Below, in pieces: positions 13,140 through 14,949 of a stretch of DNA of 14,949 nt (within the stretch, counting starts at the first letter, position 1; each line of letters opens with the position of its first letter). The position numbers were made by a program, and so were the translations under genes. A model generated the notes under the pieces. The model was given only the letters and a program-made list of their open reading frames with translations, was not told the DNA's origin and searched no databases. The DNA is from Acidobacteriota bacterium. Lineage in GTDB: Bacteria > Acidobacteriota > Blastocatellia > Pyrinomonadales > Pyrinomonadaceae. The stretch spans positions 1 to 14,949 of the forward strand of contig QHXE01000342.1 of the NCBI GenBank assembly GCA_003222835.1, in the 5' to 3' direction.

Positions 13140-13238
13140 TTCGACAGGATTTACAAGATTCACAAGATTAAGGGAGAAAATCAAACAAGGAATTTGCGCC
13201 CCATCTTCCATTTTGTAAATCTTGTTAATCCTGTCGAA
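13140..13238. repeat. GACAGGATTnACAAG inverted repeat between convergent genes
   Basis: The left arm (13140-13169) begins TTCGACAGGATTTACAAG; the right arm (13209-13238) is CATTTTGTAAATC followed by TTGTTAATCCTGTCGAA. The outer 12 nt pair perfectly and the rest pairs with scattered mismatches; the loop is about 39 nt. GACAGGATTAACAAG-type repeats are known to me from many bacterial genomes. It lies in the 176-nt gap between the CDF gene (+) and the propeller protein gene (-), where it may help end both transcripts, although neither side has a clear U-run. Confidence 0.8.
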
Positions 13239-13283
13239 AGACCTGCGCAACGACCTTCTGGTAATGGGCGACAGTCACAACGG

Positions 13284-14949
13284 TTAACGAAAGTTCTCAG
13301 CCATCACAATATCGCTGCCACTCTCATCCATCTGAACGACGAGGAGCAGTTGACCATCCGGAGAAACGGCCAGACCCGGATCGGTTTTGAATAGCGGCTT
13401 ATCGAGTCTGGCTACGAGACTAATTTTGTTGTCTTCAAAGCTGTAGTACTCGACGATCGGATGGGAAGGAATTTCGGCAGTGGCGAAATAGATGCCCTTG
13501 CTAGTAACGGCCCAGTAGCGCCATAAGCCACCCCGATGTTGATCAAGTACCAGGGTCTCTTCACCGCCGGCGACCGGTACTCGCCAGATTCCTGGCATGG
13601 CTCGCCCCTTGGCGTAATAGAAATACTTGCCGTCGGCAGATTCGAAGCCCTCGAAGCCGCCTTGCTTTGTTACTTGCACTGTGGGGCCGCCTTCGACCGG
13701 TACTTTCCATATCTGCATGCTGCCACTGCGGGTACAGCCGAAATAAATCCAGCGGCCGTCTCGCGACCAACTTGGGGTAACATCTTCGTCTGCGTCATAG
13801 GTGAGACGACGGGGCTTGCTGCCATCGGCGGCGATTACGTAGATGGCGGCGTTTCCTTCGAGCCAGGAATCGAAAACGATCTGGCGGCCATCAGGAGACC
13901 AGCGCGGCGTGCCGGTTAGCGGACCGCCGCTATTCGTTATTTGCCGCGCATTGGATCCGTCACTGTCGGATACCCAGATTTCAAAGCTACCGGAGCGCCG
14001 AGAAGCAAAAACAATTTTCTTTCCGTCAGGCGAATACTGAGGACCATTGTCCTCTTGGGTTGAAGAGATCAGCTTTAACGGGGAGTTCTCTTGCGACTTC
14101 GCGCTGTGCAATGCAAAACGCCAAATGTTTCCGTCCATCATCGACTGGGTATAGGACAAACGATTCCCCTGCCGCGAGATTGTTGGACTGTAAACATCAC
14201 GCTCGTTTGTGGTAAGGCGCTCGCACGTCGCATCAGTAATAGAAATCTTCCACAGGTTGTAGGTGCTGCCGCCACGCCGTGAGGCAAAGACAATTTCTTT
14301 GCCATCCGAAGTCCAGCTCAGGCCGCGAATAGAAGTGTTGTCAAAGGTCAGGCGCCTGGACTCGCCACCCGCCAGCGGCAAAAGATAAATATCTGCCGCC
14401 GCAATACTGACCGATCTGACAAAAGCCAGCGTCTTTTGATCCGGAGAGAAAGCTGGAAAGAAATCACCCAGGAATCCGGTTGGCGGCGCGGTCAGCTTTG
14501 TCTTCTCGCCCCCCTCAATCGAGATCGAAAAAATACTGAATGGTTGCTGCTGTGAACTCTTGTCCGGCGCGGCCAGAAGTTTACCGTCCGGAGAGTAGCT
14601 CAGCGTGTTCCCAATCACGACCGGCCGGTAAGGGAAGGCGTCTGCAAGTTTGCGTTCGGCGCCGCCTAATGAAGGAACCAAAAAGACACCACCGTCCTCG
14701 GCGGACTGACGCAGAAAAGCAATATACCGCCCATCGGGTGACCAACTGGGGTCGGTGTCTGGTCCAGGATTACTGGTCAGGCGGAGCGGTCGCTCCGCTC
14801 CGATCTGCTTGACATAGATGTCACTGTTGTCTTCTTTCTCGCCATTCCAGACGAACGCGATCTGATTACCATCCGGCGAGAAGGCAGCTTGATCCTCAGT
14901 GCCGGCCAAGCTGGTAACGGGAGTGATCTTCAGCAGCGGAGTTACCGGT
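13284..14949 (-). CDS. TolB/WD40-like beta-propeller protein, C-terminal part, 5' end outside window
   Basis: About 555 residues; the frame is open to the right edge, so the N-terminus is missing (the TTG at 14907-14909 is internal). About eleven PD40/TolB-type units of the form SPDGxxIAF are visible (for example AAFSPDGNQIAFVW, PSWSPDGRYIAFL, PQYSPDGKKIVFA, PRWSPDGRQIVFD), enough for two six-bladed propellers. The lead-in KITPVTSLAG and the end DIVMAENFR match, as I recall, acidobacterial proteins whose N-terminus is a winged-helix DNA-binding domain or a Ser/Thr kinase followed by a membrane helix. If so, the propellers are extracytoplasmic sensors. The domain at the N-terminus cannot be told from this window. 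It is convergent with the CDF gene. Confidence 0.88.
   Translation of the reverse strand, partial: PVTPLLKITPVTSLAGTEDQAAFSPDGNQIAFVWNGEKEDNSDIYVKQIGAERPLRLTSNPGPDTDPSWSPDGRYIAFLRQSAEDGGVFLVPSLGGAERKLADAFPYRPVVIGNTLSYSPDGKLLAAPDKSSQQQPFSIFSISIEGGEKTKLTAPPTGFLGDFFPAFSPDQKTLAFVRSVSIAAADIYLLPLAGGESRRLTFDNTSIRGLSWTSDGKEIVFASRRGGSTYNLWKISITDATCERLTTNERDVYSPTISRQGNRLSYTQSMMDGNIWRFALHSAKSQENSPLKLISSTQEDNGPQYSPDGKKIVFASRRSGSFEIWVSDSDGSNARQITNSGGPLTGTPRWSPDGRQIVFDSWLEGNAAIYVIAADGSKPRRLTYDADEDVTPSWSRDGRWIYFGCTRSGSMQIWKVPVEGGPTVQVTKQGGFEGFESADGKYFYYAKGRAMPGIWRVPVAGGEETLVLDQHRGGLWRYWAVTSKGIYFATAEIPSHPIVEYYSFEDNKISLVARLDKPLFKTDPGLAVSPDGQLLLVVQMDESGSDIVMAENFR

Overview
The window looks like chromosomal DNA from an acidobacterium, most likely of the Blastocatellia/Pyrinomonas type. 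The evidence is indirect. It carries a sortilin-like BNR-repeat protein end, a long TolB/WD40 propeller protein that ends like the winged-helix/propeller regulators of that phylum, and many short palindromic intergenic repeats of kinds I associate with Acidobacteria, Planctomycetes and Verrucomicrobia. GC looks to be in the mid-50s by eye. No rRNA, tRNA, CRISPR array or intact insertion sequence was seen.

Layout. 1-1141 (+): the 3' end of a BNR/sortilin-type protein, overlapped by a small DUF202 membrane protein. 1180-8130 (-): a branched-chain amino acid cluster read right to left as ilvB, ilvN, ilvC, a small cupin gene, ilvE, ilvD. Acetohydroxyacid synthase (IlvBN), ketol-acid reductoisomerase (IlvC), dihydroxy-acid dehydratase (IlvD) and the branched-chain aminotransferase (IlvE) together cover the shared pathway from pyruvate or 2-oxobutyrate to valine and isoleucine. 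The leader of ilvB holds an unlisted 32-codon reading frame whose stop codon touches the ilvB start, with a terminator-like hairpin inside it. 8425-9236 (+): a divergent two-gene unit, a small helical protein of unknown function and an HNH nuclease, overlapping by ATGA. 9287-10189 (+): a LysR-type regulator. 10307-11977 (+): a secreted GH28 pectinase-like enzyme. 12169-13107 (+): a cation diffusion facilitator. 13284-14949 (-): the C-terminal propellers of a protein whose N-terminus lies outside the window.

The most unusual property is between the genes. Seven junctions or gene ends carry palindromic or inverted-repeat elements that look like different families. One forms the last codons of ilvE, one abuts the ilvC stop codon, one fills the ilvB-ilvN spacer while leaving the ilvN frame open, and one ends 7 nt before the cation transporter start codon. 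In the ilvC-cupin and ilvE elements every mismatch in the stems becomes a G-U pair on the coding-strand RNA.

The best candidates for something undescribed are the ilvB leader reading frame with its internal hairpin, the cupin gene embedded in the ilv operon, the HNH nuclease with its coupled partner, and the density of repeats in an essential biosynthetic operon.
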